Notes: generated by a model from the sequence alone, not told the origin. DNA of 64,000 nt from Lineus longissimus (GCF_910592395.1 NC_088325.1:1238001-1302000), one strand, 5' to 3'. Shown: positions 1 to 13,213, counted from the first letter of the stretch. A program made the numbers and translations.

Positions 1-522
1 AACAATTCGCCCTCAAAGAAAACAGAGTTGGGCTTGAGGTGAAAGTGAATTTCCCTGGAGGAATACAATTCCCTTCCGGAGAAAGACGTTACATTGAATT
101 CTGTGTTTTTTTTAACCTTTTCACGAGCCACATGAAACTCATGTCATTCCAGTGACGTCCTTGCGTCAAACCTAAGCCTCATAATATCTTGATTTCTTTA
201 TTTGCATCCACCAGCTTTCTGTTTGACTAATTTACAATTAAACAATTAAGCATTGCCACCTCAAACATGGATGTGGCCAGGCTAAAAGGACAGCAAACAC
301 TTTTGGTGCTAATTAATTAATTGTTCGTTAATTATAAGTGTCCCCATTGTCTGATAAGGAAGGTGAAATATTGGGATATTGACAGTTATGGAAGAAATAT
401 TTGTCGGGAAAATTATCCACCCACTGTCGTTTTTCCCGACCAATTTACTTCTGTTGAGAGCTGCTAGCTTGGCAGCGAGGCGAGTAGGGTACAAAGGGTT
501 AATGCTCTCATATTGCTTTGTT

Positions 523-700
523 ATACAGTGGAACCTCTCTTGATAGCAGACACCCCTCTATTGAGGACACCTCTCTATAAAGGACACTCATTTCAAGGAC
601 ACTAGTTTTGATCCCAAATTGGTTGCTTCCATTCCATTTGACCTCTCTGATAAGGACAGCATTTGTCAGTTTCGAGGGTGTCCTTAATAAAGAGGTAATA
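523..700 (+). mobile_element. Palindromic GGACACCTCTCTATTA-family repeat, copy 1
   Basis: It starts TACAGTGGAACCTCTCTTGA, carries several GGACAC-CTCTCTATT-like units and the core TTTTGATCCCAAATTGGTTG, and ends GTGTCCTTAATAAAGAGGTA. Family structure: ends are inverted (TACAGTGGAACCTC / GAGGTTCTACTGTA), the interior is built from a 17-base unit, and no ORF is present. It is probably a non-autonomous element. Confidence 0.75.
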
Positions 701-1259
701 TTCCAAAAGTGGGGGGTCACAGCTCTTTCCATATGCCATGCCCTAGTGATGAGAAACAAAGTGGAACTGTGGGAAAATGTCCCTATGTGCAGAATGGCCG
801 CTGGTCTGACTAAGTGGGAAGCCTGGCACATGGAATGTGGAATGGAAAATCTATACCCAATGTATGGGTGTAGGTATAGACAATGATGCCTGATTCATGT
901 ATGCACGTACATACATCAATGTATCTTAATGATTAATGGCAATGAGTCAATCTATCGATGACATTCAACTCGCAAATAATAAGAATTCCAGGCGGAGATG
1001 TTACAACCAAAGTGACTTTACTCAATTTCACGAAAATTGCACGCTAATTTTTGGAGATTTTTCACAGAAAATGAAACATTTGAACAAAATGTTAGATTTC
1101 ATCCAAAACTTCCAAGTCCAAATTATCTAAAAATGCTTACTTTGCGAGAATCGGACAAACCAGGACCAAGAACAAATCATTTGAAGCAAATTACATGAAC
1201 TGAGAAATTTTCCCAGACATTTTAGGTTTGTTTTGCGTGCAGTGTCATCTTTTGATGAA

Positions 1260-1567
1260 ATGGAGAACAAAAGACATTTGCTCATTTGTTTGTTTTGAAA
1301 TCATTACAGAAACAACGAATTTGTTGTGTGTCTTCTGTAATCTATGACTTTCTGTTACTGAGGCACATTTAGCAGGTGGAACTGGCATCAAAACAAAGCA
1401 ACAGGTTGCAAACATCACAGATTTGTCAAATTTATTTACCAAGGGTTTAGGGTTATGAAGTGTCTTGCTCTGGGACACAAAGACAAAACAGCAACGATCC
1501 TTCAAAGAGTCAAACCCACGACCTCCAGATTATGAGCCCGGCACTCTGACCACTATGTCACTGATCT
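1260..1567 (-). repeat. tRNA-derived SINE
   Basis: On the minus strand a tRNA-like head (about 1503-1567) shows an A box (CATAGTGGTCAGAGTGC) and a B box (GTGGGTTTGACTC). The body then contains TGTCCCAGAGCAAGACACTT, a phrase common in SINE bodies of many invertebrates. The outer limit of the body is not clear. It is not a functional tRNA gene, because the arms do not pair well. Confidence 0.6.
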
Positions 1568-2515
1568 TCTCGAATGGGTTTGGAAAGGGTTAACTAAAAG
1601 TCCTGCAATTCCCGTTTATTGCTTTAGGCCATGTTTTCACCTGATTGTGAAGTGCTCATTATTTCATCTTGAGATTCTCTCTATCTTGTGAAGTGTCCAT
1701 TGAACTCGTCACAGGTTTCTCCCTATCTGATTAAGACTGATCATCACAGGCGACAAGATAATATCCGCCGACGCGAACTTTCACGATTATCTAATCTCCA
1801 AAATTGAAGAGCTCTCAGATCATCACGGTGCACATCCGAAAATACCCCATTATGACAAAAACAGTCACACATGACTCATTTTGCCAAAGATAAGAGCATC
1901 CTTCAGAAAATAGCCCGTGATATTTGAACAGTTCCGACATTATTCGAGTTACAAAATCAAAATCAAATTAAACTAAATCAAATCAAAATCAAACTACTGC
2001 GGCTCAACATATAGGGTGTCTCCCAAAAAATTACCATTTTCAGAATTTTCAAAAATTAATATATTCTGAAAACTAACGAAATAAAACTACACCAAATGTT
2101 CATATACAGCTGAGAATTTCTTCAAAGTGTATTTTTCACCAGTTGTGACCTTCTTTGACTCGATTAATTAGACTTGTCCATGCTCTCTGTCTAACAATTT
2201 CAAAATGGTAAAAAGACATTGTAACACCCTGTACACACCTTTCCGAGACTTGCAACAACGAACTCTTCAAACTCGATATAGAGTCCTTGATCTCAAGAAC
2301 TCAGGTGTAACCTTTCTAATATCTTGAACAAATTTCATCTGAATAGAATTTGCGACACTCGAGATTCGAACAAGAAATCATAGCTGTTGACCAATTAAAC
2401 AGCCCTGGCCAGTTTTGGAGATCAGAGCTTTCGGGCAAACTGTGAAATTTGAGAAATGAAAATGGGTCAAGTGACAAATTTCACTTTATTTGCACTGGTT
2501 GCTTTCTCGTTTTGA

Positions 2516-2765
2516 GTGTTAATCTTTTTTGGTGTTGCTATTTTTGAATGTTGCTCTTTTTTGGTGTTACTTTTTTTGGTGTTGCTCTTTTTGAATGTTG
2601 CTCTTTTTGGTGTTACTTTTTTTGGTGTTGCTCTTTTTGGGTGTTAATCTTTTTTGGTGTTGCTCTTTGAATGTTGGTCTTTTTGGTGTTACTTTTTTGG
2701 GTGTTGCTCTTTTTGAAAGAGGTGTTATTCTTTTTGAGAGGTGCCCTTTCAGGGTGTTGCTCTTT
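2516..2765. repeat. T-rich tandem repeat of about 15 and 30 bases
   Basis: Units such as TTTTTGGTGTTGCTC, TTTTTGGTGTTACTT and TTTTGAATGTTGCTC alternate over 250 bases. One frame on the minus strand is lysine-rich and open, as expected from such a repeat, and is not taken as a gene. Confidence 0.8.
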
Positions 2766-3839
2766 TTTCCAAAATTCAATTCATAGGGTTGTCACGGCAC
2801 CTGTCAATCAAGCCATTATATCATGGTAATCTAATTGGATTACTAATTCAATTGCCTAGACATATAATAGACCAAACAAATGATTAACATATCCATGCAT
2901 ATTGTATCAAAATGTTATGTAATATCTCCGCTTGAGTGGTTTTCTTATTATTTAAAGCTTTGCATGAAATTTACAACATGTGACCATGTCAAGGATACTA
3001 CCAGTAATACAGAACTTAATAGGCCCCTACACAAGGTCGGCAGTAAAAGGGTCAATATAAGCTAAACCCATGCTATAATCTGCAAATAAAGGGCCTTAGA
3101 AGTTACACTATGTGACGATGCTAATTACCAATGTATACCCAACCAAATTAATCACAAACATTGAATTAGTGTCGGGAAGAATTTTAAACAATTTGCACAA
3201 ACATTTGGACAAACTTTCATAACATCACACTGCTAGTACAGTTCTTTCCATATTTTTCAAGGCGGCACAACTTGTAGCTGGTGGTAGGTATCCAAATTAT
3301 CCCCAATTCAAACTGGCTCACCCTGTATTGAAACTGGCCCAAACCCATAATCAAAAGTGTACCAAATGACAAAGTAATGTGCCTTTTCTGTTTCAAATAC
3401 AAGAAACCTGTACAATTATTGTACTTTGTGTCCAGAATATTTCATTCTTTTAGGTTGAAACCAATTTTTTGAAAATAGGCCTATGGATCATGGTATAATC
3501 CCCAAAAGTTAGACTTTATATATTTGCTAAATACCCTGCGGCACGTTTGGTAAAGCGCATAGTCCGAGGCAACACGCTTACTCAACTACTATATAAACTT
3601 ATTATTTCTACGTAAACCAAATAACCGCCTTTGAATAGATTTTTGGCCACAGATATTGTTATAATAAGGGACCCACACATGATCGCGTCCTTTGTTATAT
3701 TTTAATACGTGGAAAATTTGATACGAACAGATTAAGTAGGCCTGGTTTTTTTCTGAAATGATATACTGTTTAATTCTGCTCCACACAAAGGGGGGTAGAA
3801 ATAGGCAGGAGAAAAAAACTAATTAACAGATTTCAGAAG

Positions 3840-3944
3840 TAGAGTGGAACCTCCCTTAGCCGACACCTCTCTACCTCTCTATTAAGGACACTACTTTTGG
3901 ACCAAGATTGGTTGTAGCTATTTCATTTGACCCCTCTAATCAGG
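3840..3944 (+). mobile_element. Palindromic family repeat, copy 2 (truncated)
   Basis: It begins AGAGTGGAACCTCCCTTAGC and contains CTATTAAGGACACTACTTTT and the core, but stops after TTTGACCCCTCTAATCAGG. The right end is missing. Confidence 0.75.
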
Positions 3945-4412
3945 TTTTTCAGAAGCTAAAGAACATTTCCTTTTCAGAGTGTGTATAGGGCCTCCAAAGA
4001 GTTCTATAAGGTATTTGGAGATACACCAGGTGAAATATCATGCCTTATGGTCTGCTGGGCATCATTCCATTTCTCGAGATAATTCAACTTAACACGCAAG
4101 ATTCATGAATCGTTCAGGCAATTACAGGGTCATGAAAATCCTAAAGAACAGCAATGTCACCCTAAGCTGAGAAGAATCACCTGTACATCATTATGTACAA
4201 TATACTCAAAATATACAATCTCTTTAGTTCACGACGATGTGGAATGGACTCCAGACTAAAATATCGAAGCGTGAAGAAAAAGCCATGAATTTTTCATGAT
4301 TCTCCAATTGGGTGAATGTTTGATGTGGTGATTATTTTTGACGCCTAAAAATTGCAGGAGATACAGAGCAAGGACCATGATATGTGACTAAGATTGTCTG
4401 TAACAAGTACAG

Positions 4413-4490
4413 GGATAATAATAATAATACGAGTCTTATATAGCGCAGTATCCAACCATTAACTGGCCGCTCAAAGCGCTTAATGCAGAT
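4413..4490 (-). repeat. LINE/SINE 3' end fragment with (ATT)n tail
   Basis: Read on the minus strand, it runs AAGCGCTTTGAGCGGCC, then TGCGCTATATAAGACTCG and an (ATT)n tail. This is the same type of 3' end as the LINE at 31.8 kb, so a retrotransposed fragment of a related family is likely. No coding part remains. Confidence 0.55.
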
Positions 4491-5121
4491 AAGCTAATGG
4501 CAATAGGTCTAAAAAAGTTTCTTGTAAAAACGTTATCTGTCCATCAGCTCTCACTTGAAAAAACGGGCTCCGAAATGCTTATTTTTGGTTCAATTTTGAA
4601 AGTGCAAACATCCACATAGAGTCGAGACAAAGATCTTTCCATTCCAGGTATCAAACTCAGCTTTTAGCAAGAAGAAAAAGATGAAAAGTGTTTAAATCGG
4701 AGACTTGACATCCTGGGCCAGTACAGCCATTCCCTCCAGATAAAATTTACAAGTTTGGATGAAGTATGGTCTCAGCACAAGGCTTCTTTCCCAGACAGTT
4801 GGGATTTTTTTAAGCCTTAATATGCACAAGTGGTGTATCCTTCACATATACATACATAAATGGATGTATTATCATTTGCAACAAAACATATCATCACTGG
4901 AAATAGCCAATTGTTATCGCAAGTCTGGAAAAAAATCCATTTTGTTTGCACTCATCTCGCAGTATGGTCATGGCCACTTCAAATTCCCTCGACAGACGTT
5001 GGAACCCACACGCAAAAGTTACACGTGAAATAGCGACTAAACGTGTGTGCGAGCGCTTTTGTTTCACCAATAGAACAATGTCTCTAAAAAAATTTGGGAT
5101 TTTTGAACATTGACCGTACAA

Positions 5122-5242
5122 TGGGTGATATGAATATAGACTAGCAAATGCTTTTACTTCAATTTTGTACAGAAAGGCCCAGTGTAAATGTACATGGAGT
5201 TTTAGATAAAAGCATTTGCTAGTCTTTATTCATATCACCCGT
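5122..5242. mobile_element. Foldback/MITE-like element with about 34-bp inverted ends
   Basis: The left arm GGGTGATATGAATATAGACT (continuing to GCTTTTA at 5157) is matched by the inverse in the right arm, ending TTTATTCATATCACCC at 5240. The spacer is about 50 bases. No coding is seen. Confidence 0.6.
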
Positions 5243-5268
5243 GGCCATAATTCGACCATTATATTGTT

Positions 5269-5302
5269 CAAATTTGGGCCAATCTATATTGGCCCAAATT
5301 TG
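5269..5302. repeat. Perfect 15-bp-arm palindrome
   Basis: CAAATTTGGGCCAAT and its exact inverse are separated by CTAT. It lies 27 bases beyond the foldback element at 5122-5242 and may belong to it. Confidence 0.7.
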
Positions 5303-8300
5303 TTATTTCGCACTGTAGTCTTTTTTTAGTAGATGACTCCACATAATCTCGTGTCACAGGCCTTTTCTTACAGCCATATCATACCCATAAACGCAAAAAA
5401 CTATTTCCCAGTATTAGAGGAGTTCAGAAGACCATTGGACACTTTGGACCATAAATGAAAGTGTTCAACACAATCTTTTAGAGCACAAAGGCTCATGTGT
5501 GACCACGCTTATCAGAGAGACCCCATGGGTGACACACTAATTGGGGAGATATTTAATTAGGGACCATATGCCAATTAATTACCATTTGATGACCAAATGC
5601 TAAGTATATGTATTTTCTCCATTTGACCAATAATAATCGTGACGTATGGACCAGAAATCAGAGTGAAAGTATTGTTATGGACCTCGGAAAGAATGTGACC
5701 TATTTCACACCAGAACTTCAAATATGTCTGTTGATTAGCATTTAGACAACTTGGGATTGAGAACTTGTAAATATGGAGGTTGATTTCTGTTAGAATACCC
5801 TAGTTTTGTTTATATTTCAATCTTGTCAAAGCGAGTTGTGCTCTATCCTCCTCCTTGTACCGAAAGGAAAAAAAAAGTTGAATAAAAATTATTTTTTCAA
5901 AACCTTTTCCGATTTCACAAGACTTTTGAGATTTTTTCCAAATATCTCGATACTTATCTGGGAAAGTCTACAACATAATTAGGGTTAAGTTTACCGAGCA
6001 CACATCCTACGGCTATTGCCACATGAAAAATATCCACGCGCATAACTTTGTCATGCAGGTCTGGTAGGACATGACAATGGTCGTTCGTATAGGCCTAGGG
6101 GTGGCTTGGTGTGAATTTGAGAGATTAGCCGCCTTATTGGTAAGCTGTGCATGATCTTATGATGAGCGTATAGCCAGGTGCCTACACTTGGTACATCTGA
6201 TCTGAGATTGTTCGCCAATGAAACCAAGACGAAACTTCACAGAACTCGCAAAAAATATATACCGCAAAACATGAATTTTCGTGGGTATTTTGTTTTTCCT
6301 GAATGTACTATCAAACACAAACCAAAAATGTGCAAAAATTTCAACTCTTAAGCTTTAACGATTAAAATTTCGGCAGACACGTGATATTTAAGTGTATTGC
6401 CACGTGAAAAAGAGCAAATTTGATAAATTTTAGCATCAACAAAAGTGAAAGTACAATAGCGGACCAGGTCTACTTGAAGTCTTCAATGAAAATTGTTATA
6501 AAAACTTCTGAAACTGGAACCTTCTTTCTTCAAGATATATGTTTGCCCAAAAAATCTGATATCATTAATTACAAAATTTGCACAAAATTATATGATGTCA
6601 TTCAAAATTAGATGATATGAGCTCAAGGCAAATTCAGCTAACCACAAGGCAACGACCAACTCTGGACTCTTGGAACCCAAAAAGTGCAACTAAATCTATA
6701 TCTAGATCAAACTTAAATTTTGTATTCTCGCAAAAAACACGCTTTAATCTTACCACGTCCGGCCGGCATCTTTAGCGATATCCGAAATTCGAAACACGAA
6801 GAAAAAACATCAACTTTACATCCTCAGCAGAGAAAGTCCAGTGGTTTTACAAATCATGGAATCGACCAGTCCATTTTGTCTGTCTTACAAAGGGGTGTCA
6901 GGTATAGATCTCATGGTGGACTTGGAACTACAATGGCAACTATAACCAGTCTGTTCCAATTTAAGATTGCCAGAAACAGGTATGTATAATGTGTAACCAA
7001 CTGTACAAAATGTACAGCAATTTTTGGTAAACTTTGGTCGATTTTTCGCAGATTGGTTAAAATCTATTTGTCAAACCTGTTAACTTCTTTTGTAGTTCAA
7101 TCTTGCAATGTTTCTTGTTATTCTTGAGTAAAACACTTTATTTACTTTGTGTGATTAATTTACGTGGATTTCTTTGACAGGAACCCAACTCCAAAATATA
7201 CCATGAGGGGTATAAAAAGCTTTCAGTGGAGTTTTGATTGCAATCTTAAAGGGACAACTTCGGCAGGTGAAAAGTTGGTTTTCATGCCAATAAATGGTCC
7301 AGCTGGACTCTCATTTCCCCCAAAAAAAGGAACAAGTTAACAATCCCCAATCATGGGCCAAAAAAGGTCTTTTTGGCAAAATAAGTCCCACTGTTCAATG
7401 GATTTATTGTTGAATGCGATCAAACTTCATTATTCCCGATCTGGGATTGTAAATTTTCGCTAAAAGATATTCCGAAGACACAGTTAACGTTACTAAACTG
7501 GATGTAACCACAGACTTTCGTGGAATTCACAAGCCATGTCCAAAATCACCTTGCAACACTGGCGAAAAATGATCAACAGAGGTCAGCATTAATGTTAGAC
7601 AACATGTGCTCAAGCTTGACTTATTATTAAGTACTAAATTCTTGATTAATTCTACCAATTGGTGTAAAATTTGGCATTGTTTTGACAACAATTTACTAAG
7701 CTTGGGCATGGAAGTAGAAAATTTGTGACATCGATAAAATATTTTCTGTGTGTTGGTTTAGGAATTGGTCGGGTAGTGCTTTGACATATTGGTTTGTTAC
7801 CTATGGGTCGTGGGGTCAATCAGACGCAAAAAGCTACAAGATCACAGACCAGTCAGTCACTCTGCTTCACTGAAACGAGATTTGACTCCTGTTCAAAAAT
7901 CAACGTGGAATATGACCCATCAGTGTGGTGCAACAAATAGTTAAGAAATAATTTTAGATTTCTCGTTATCTTAAATTCAAGTCTCCCGTTACAAACCAGG
8001 TTGTCACTTTGGAAAATGACGACAATTTAGGTTCAAATAGCCGGACATATTCGGCCAGAATTGGTCATCCAGTTTTGTAAACCGGCAATTCATGGCCAGA
8101 AATAACGTCCCGTTATGGCGTGAGATCTTAATCTCGAGGTTGGCTTCTGTTGTGAAAATGGCCGGGGAAACTTCGAATGGTGGGGGCGATTTCAACTCTA
8201 TGACCTTTCTGACACCAGGTCCAAGAGGGTCATGGGTGAGACCAGCAGATACAGCTTGAAGAAAGATTGGGATCACTTGAATATCCAGTACACTCGCCAA

Positions 8301-8734
8301 AAATTATCATCAACTCACATGTGGAACTAATAACTCTTGTGTCATCAATGCTATTGCAACTTGGGTGCATCTAATATTTGAGATATCTCCGGCTTCAGAT
8401 CCCCTGCCTCGTTAGCCGACTTGCTACAATATCAATAATTAAGCCAATTAATTGGTCAGAAATGGCCGGCGTCTTACGAGATGATGACCAGCCTGGCTTG
8501 TGCCCAAACAAGGGCAGTTCATGTCCACCTCATTAAGCCCCAGCTGGACCACACCTGCCAGTGGCAGAGCACCCTTGAGTCGAAATGGGTCCCGAATCAA
8601 TTTGTAAACAAGGACAGCGACTCATCAGGCATGCCTCCAAGACTCAGAGAAAGGGGCACGTGCCCTCATTTTTGGGAAATTATGCTCCAATTCAAATGTT
8701 TTCAAACGTTAATTTCAAATTTCTAATCAGGGTA

Positions 8735-8885
8735 ACCCACCTTGGTGTAGTGGTAAGAATACTGTTTGAGGGTGGGCAGTGGCAAGTTTTCAAAACTCCA
8801 GACCAGGAGGTTGCTGGTTCAAATCCATTCAAAGCCAGCCAACCACTTAATAGAGTTTGAAGACAGGTGATGCCCTTTGCTGGCC
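8735..8885 (+). repeat. tRNA-derived SINE
   Basis: A tRNA-like head has the A box TGGTGTAGTGGTAAGAATACT and the B box GGTTCAAATCC. They are separated by a longer than normal insert, so this is a SINE head and not a tRNA gene. The body runs to about 8885. Confidence 0.55.
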
Positions 8886-9225
8886 TCATTTCTTCTAATT
8901 TTGCTTTGTTACACAGAAACATGCCATGACTATGACCCACACGTCCGGCGATTGTCCCTTTTGTTTTTTAAGCAGGTTAGGACCCACTTCAACCCTGTTT
9001 AGGACAATGTTTCCTCAACAAAACAAGAGAAATAGAAGTGTGTGGGTATTTGTAAACATGGTGGTAAATACTGGCCATATTTACAAAAGTGTGAGACAAC
9101 AAGAGTGCACCTTATTGGATTTGAAAGGCATGAACAGAATGTCCAGACCGAAATAAACAATAGAAATCTTTCTATTTGACAAGCTGTGGTGGATATTCTT
9201 ATAATGCTTGGGACTGACTTCCATA

Positions 9226-9490
9226 TACAGCAAAACTTTCCTTAGTGGACACCTCTCTATTAAGGACACCTCTATATTAAGGACACCTCTATATTAAGGA
9301 CACCTCTCTATTAAGGAAACCTCTCTATTAAGGACACCTCTCTATTAAGGACACCCTCTCTATTAAGACACTTGTTTTGGACCCAAATTCGTAGTGTCTA
9401 TTCAATCTGACCTCACTTATCAGGACACCTCTCTATTAAGGACAGCACTTGTCAGTCATGAGGCTGTCCTCAGTAGTGAGGTTCTACTTT
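9226..9490 (+). mobile_element. Palindromic family repeat, copy 3 with expanded internal unit
   Basis: It begins TACAGCAAAACTTTCCTTAG and contains about seven consecutive GGACACCTCTCTATTAA units, where other copies have two or three, followed by the core and the right end GAGGTTCTACTT. Internal tandem expansion is evident. Confidence 0.8.
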
Positions 9491-10169
9491 TCAAAGCCAG
9501 TGTAAGGCGATTCTGTGACAACATAACAAGTGACTTGCCCAAGGTCAAAACAACTCCGAATGGAAAGAAAATAAGACATATCATCACTAATTACAACCGC
9601 CATTGACATTGCATGAATATTTCACACAAATGAGCCAGATGGCTAAGACCAATCAATGGCCCAAACAGAACTAAAGTGGACCCCCTTTTCGGACACCACC
9701 CCTCCGAGAAAATGGTCTCTACCACATACTACTCTCGCCATACCTGTTTATTCGATACATTGTGTGACCAATCGCTGGTAATTGGATAAACAGTTTTGAT
9801 TGGCTTATTATTTCTCGGTGCTAGTGGTCGCCATTTTTGGACAGAAAACGTAGCAAGATCATCGGAAACTGGTAAGTCGTGAATTTCTACACTTTTTGTC
9901 TTTTTTGGGCAATTATGACACTTTCCTAAAGATTTCTTTAGATTTGTTTTACCTGTCTATAGCTTGCCAGAAGTTGTATAGTCACCTTTCAAAGTCATGA
10001 AAATTGGCTAGTTTAGCCATCTCCAGGATTTTTCAGTTAGAAATCCTCGAATTGACCCTCGGAAGTGTACCAGTGCTGTGGACCACCAAATTTTCTAAAA
10101 GTTTTTTGCGCGGAATTTGCAAATAAACTAGACCCGCAGAAATAAAAATCATGAAATACATATTTTTTA

Positions 10170-10317
10170 TCAAGGACACCCTTGAGACTGACCAGTGCTG
10201 TCCCGATTACAGAGGTCAGTTTGCATGGAAATGACAGGTAATGGAACCAAAACCAGTGTCCTTATTAGAGAGGGTGTCCTTCATAGGGAGGTGTCTGGTA
10301 GGAGAGGTTCCACTGTA
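10170..10317 (-). mobile_element. Palindromic family repeat, copy 4 (reverse)
   Basis: The plus strand ends GGAGAGGTTCCACTGTA; inside are TGTCCTTATTAGAGAGGGTG and the reverse core. The far end is shortened. Confidence 0.75.
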
Positions 10318-10694
10318 TGATTTCAAATTGGCAACGCTCTCTGTGAAATAGATATCCATACTCATCAAACATCTGCACTTTCCAAATTGGCCAAACATTT
10401 TCCTCTTGAAGTTCCGACCTCCTTCAAGTAAAGTGCCCGTTGCATGTCCATGGATGATAAACATGTATTTACAAAGATGAGTACCTGGACGTGATGGTTG
10501 ATCACTTTTACGAGAGATGCTCAAATTTTGAATCTGCACCCAGAGTGGGGCTAAGATGTAAAGTGCACCCAGATCTAATGGGTACATTTCGTTTCATTAC
10601 AGTGAAGTGCCTTGTGGGCAAAAATATCATCACCCTCATAGAATAATTGCCATTCATCCAAGTTATATTTTCTACTTTTGAGAAAAATGGAAAA

Positions 10695-10718
10695 ACTGTC
10701 CCCAAATGTACTGATACT
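10695..10718. repeat. Single unit related to the 11.5-kb minisatellite
   Basis: ACTGTCCCCAAATGTACTGA followed by TACT matches the minisatellite unit in the same orientation, about 750 bases before the array, with ordinary sequence between. Confidence 0.7.
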
Positions 10719-11470
10719 ATTAAGAACAATATATCTGTTTTTGCCATTTCGAGAAAAAAGGCTTCAACGTTTGGAATTTTAAAACTGAAGATGGCTGCAT
10801 TGGAAAGTTGTGGAAATCTTTCGTCATAAAATTTTGACTAATTGCCTGAAAGCTCCGAAATTTGGTGGAGATGTCAGTCAAAGTATTTGCAATGCCTTCA
10901 CATGGTTATCACTAAAATGATAAAGATGCCATATATCTTTTTTGCGATGAAACTTCTCGAATATTTCACAGTATTTCAGCCATTATTTGTCACATTTTTC
11001 AGAAAGCTCGCCTCAAATTACCCCTACGACTAGGCAAGTCAGTATTTCACACCATACAGAACAAACCCTAAACATGTCCTTTCCAAATCTATAATGACAA
11101 AAAACTGTGATACTGTCATCAACATTGTTTGGCATGTCCGAACACGCACAAGTCAGGAATTCGACACAGCGTAACAAATTGCGCCAAAACGCAAGCTTTC
11201 CCTCGGATATTAGTATGATATGTCTGACGCCTTGTTTAAAATGAACGTGTAACGCTGGAGGGGTATTCTTGTAGAGGGAACGATAACTTTCATGAGATAT
11301 CATAACGGAATGCAATAATATTTGAATTCATATGTCACAATGGGATCAAAGGCAACGTATGTGTATTTAACTTTTTGTCTGGTCTTGGCGAAGTTTGAAG
11401 AATTTTATCACATATGCCTTTCCTTCAGTTTTATTGGGCTTGCATCCTCTTACAGCAGGCCATTGTATCA

Positions 11471-12228
11471 TACTCTGAACTGTCTCCAAATGTACTGATA
11501 CTCAGGACTGTCTCCAAATGTACTGATACTCAGGACTGTCCCAAATGTACTGATACTCAGGACTGTCTCCAAATGTACTGATACTCAGGACTGTCCCAAA
11601 TGTACTGATACTCAGGACTGTCTCCAAATGTACTGATACTCAGGACTGTCCCAAATGTACTGATACTCAGGACTGTCTCCAAATGTACTGATACTCAGGA
11701 CTGTCCCAAATGTACTGATACTCAGGACTGTCCCAAATGTACTGATACTCAGGACTGTCCCAAATGTACTGATACTCAGGACTGTCCCAAATGTACTGAT
11801 ACTCAGGACTGTCTCCAAATGTACTGATACTCAGAACTGTCCTAAATGAACTGATACTCAGACTATCCCAAATGTACTGATACTCAGGACTGTCCCAAAT
11901 GTACTGATACTCAGGACTGTCCCAAATGTACTGATACTCAGGACTGTCTCCAAATGTACTGATACTCAGGACTTTCACAAATTAACTGATACTCAGAACT
12001 GTCCTAAATGAACTGATACTCAGACTATCCCAAATGAACTGATACTCAGGACTATCCCAAATGAACTGATACTCAGAACTGCCCAAAAATTAACTGATAC
12101 TCAGGACTGTCCCAAATGAACTTATACTCAGAACTGTCCCAAATGTACTTATACTCAGAACTGTCCTAAATGAACTGATACTCAGGACTATAAATGGACT
12201 GATGCTCAGAACTGTCCTAAATGACAAA
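11471..12228. repeat. 27/28-bp minisatellite, about 28 copies
   Basis: The unit is GGACTGTCCCAAATGTACTG plus ATACTCA, in a 27-base (GTCCC) and a 28-base (GTCTCC) form. The first part alternates the two forms; the part after about 11,830 is more diverged (AACTG, TTAACTG variants). A single related unit stands at 10695-10718. Confidence 0.9.
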
Positions 12229-12589
12229 ATGCAAAGATAGAAAAAACGTTCAAACAAATCTATCTGTCGTGAACATCTTTCCTTTTTCCCACCCATATCA
12301 TGATATTTCAATCGGTTTATAAAATCCAACAACTAATCACTTAATCCCTTTTCTGAAATCATTGTCCACATCACTGATAATCATCATACCACCCAATGAT
12401 CATATTGGATGAATTTGAATATGAAATCCTTTGAGCGTAATGAAACTCGATCACACCAGTATTCAGTATAATCCCAACTTTGGGCAATAGTTTCAGGCGA
12501 TATCAGGATGATCAGACGCCTACACAGAACAACATAATAAAGCGCTCAGCAGACGGGCGATTTCAACAACAACTGTTACTATCGTCAGT

Positions 12590-12752
12590 CTCCATAGAGG
12601 TACTCTGGGGTGTCAGTGGCAGCCGTCCTTCAAACGGTAGCCTAAGCTCAACATGTGATGGACAGAGCAATAATCAGATTGGACTTTGAACCCATGACCC
12701 TCGGATCGAGAATCAAACACCTTAAACTGTAGGCCACCACGCTCCACAATGA
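12590..12752 (-). repeat. tRNA-derived SINE
   Basis: The minus strand carries an A-box-like GCGTGGTGGCCTACAG and a B box ATGGGTTCAAAG at 12686-12752. The adjoining lower-coordinate sequence to about 12590 is taken as its body. Arms are degenerate. Confidence 0.45.
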
Positions 12753-13213
12753 TATTTTCTCCAAAATTTTAACCACAGAAGCTTGAAGAGGACATTTTTC
12801 TTTGATGGGTTTTATGGTGATACCAAAAGCACAGTTAGAAAACATTTTTGCAATTATTTTTGATTCACGGCTTTTCAAGTGCTCAACCCTGCCAGCCCCT
12901 TCCCTAGGCCCTGTGTCAATGTTGTCACAGACTAAAAGAAACATTACACCGAATAGTGTAAAGATTTCAGCGGGGGCTTTTGACACTAAACATCTAATAC
13001 TAACTAGTTATTTGGTCGGTGCCCGAGTCACTATTGTAATATTGCAAGTCTGGAGCTGTTAAAAAGGGCTGTACTTGCCATAAAAAATAATTGGAGGCAA
13101 ATACAAAGTCACTAAGTCTTAATACAAATCTGGAGAAAAAAATGTGTTGAAGGTTCCAAAATCTCATTAAACTAAAGTATTAGAGGAGCTTCTTCCAAAC
13201 TGTAGAAAATTCT

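Larger units (their letters stand above)
1..9225. other. Region without a supported gene
   Basis: Apart from the repeats listed (523-700, 1260-1567, 2516-2765, 3840-3944, 4413-4490, 5122-5302, 8735-8885) I see only A/T-rich sequence with short open frames, none with a recognisable domain or a convincing splice context. The missing 3' exons of the Ig gene could lie here or between 9.5 and 15.8 kb; I searched for a membrane-spanning exon on the minus strand and found none. Confidence 0.6.

Noticed and set aside
11471-12228. A CRISPR-like regular array
   Set aside because: The repeats are contiguous with no unique spacers, and the context is eukaryotic.
11612-12332. Open frames with a repeated SISTFGTVL-type peptide
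   Set aside because: They are translations of the 27/28-bp minisatellite; the frame shifts between units of 27 and 28 bases.
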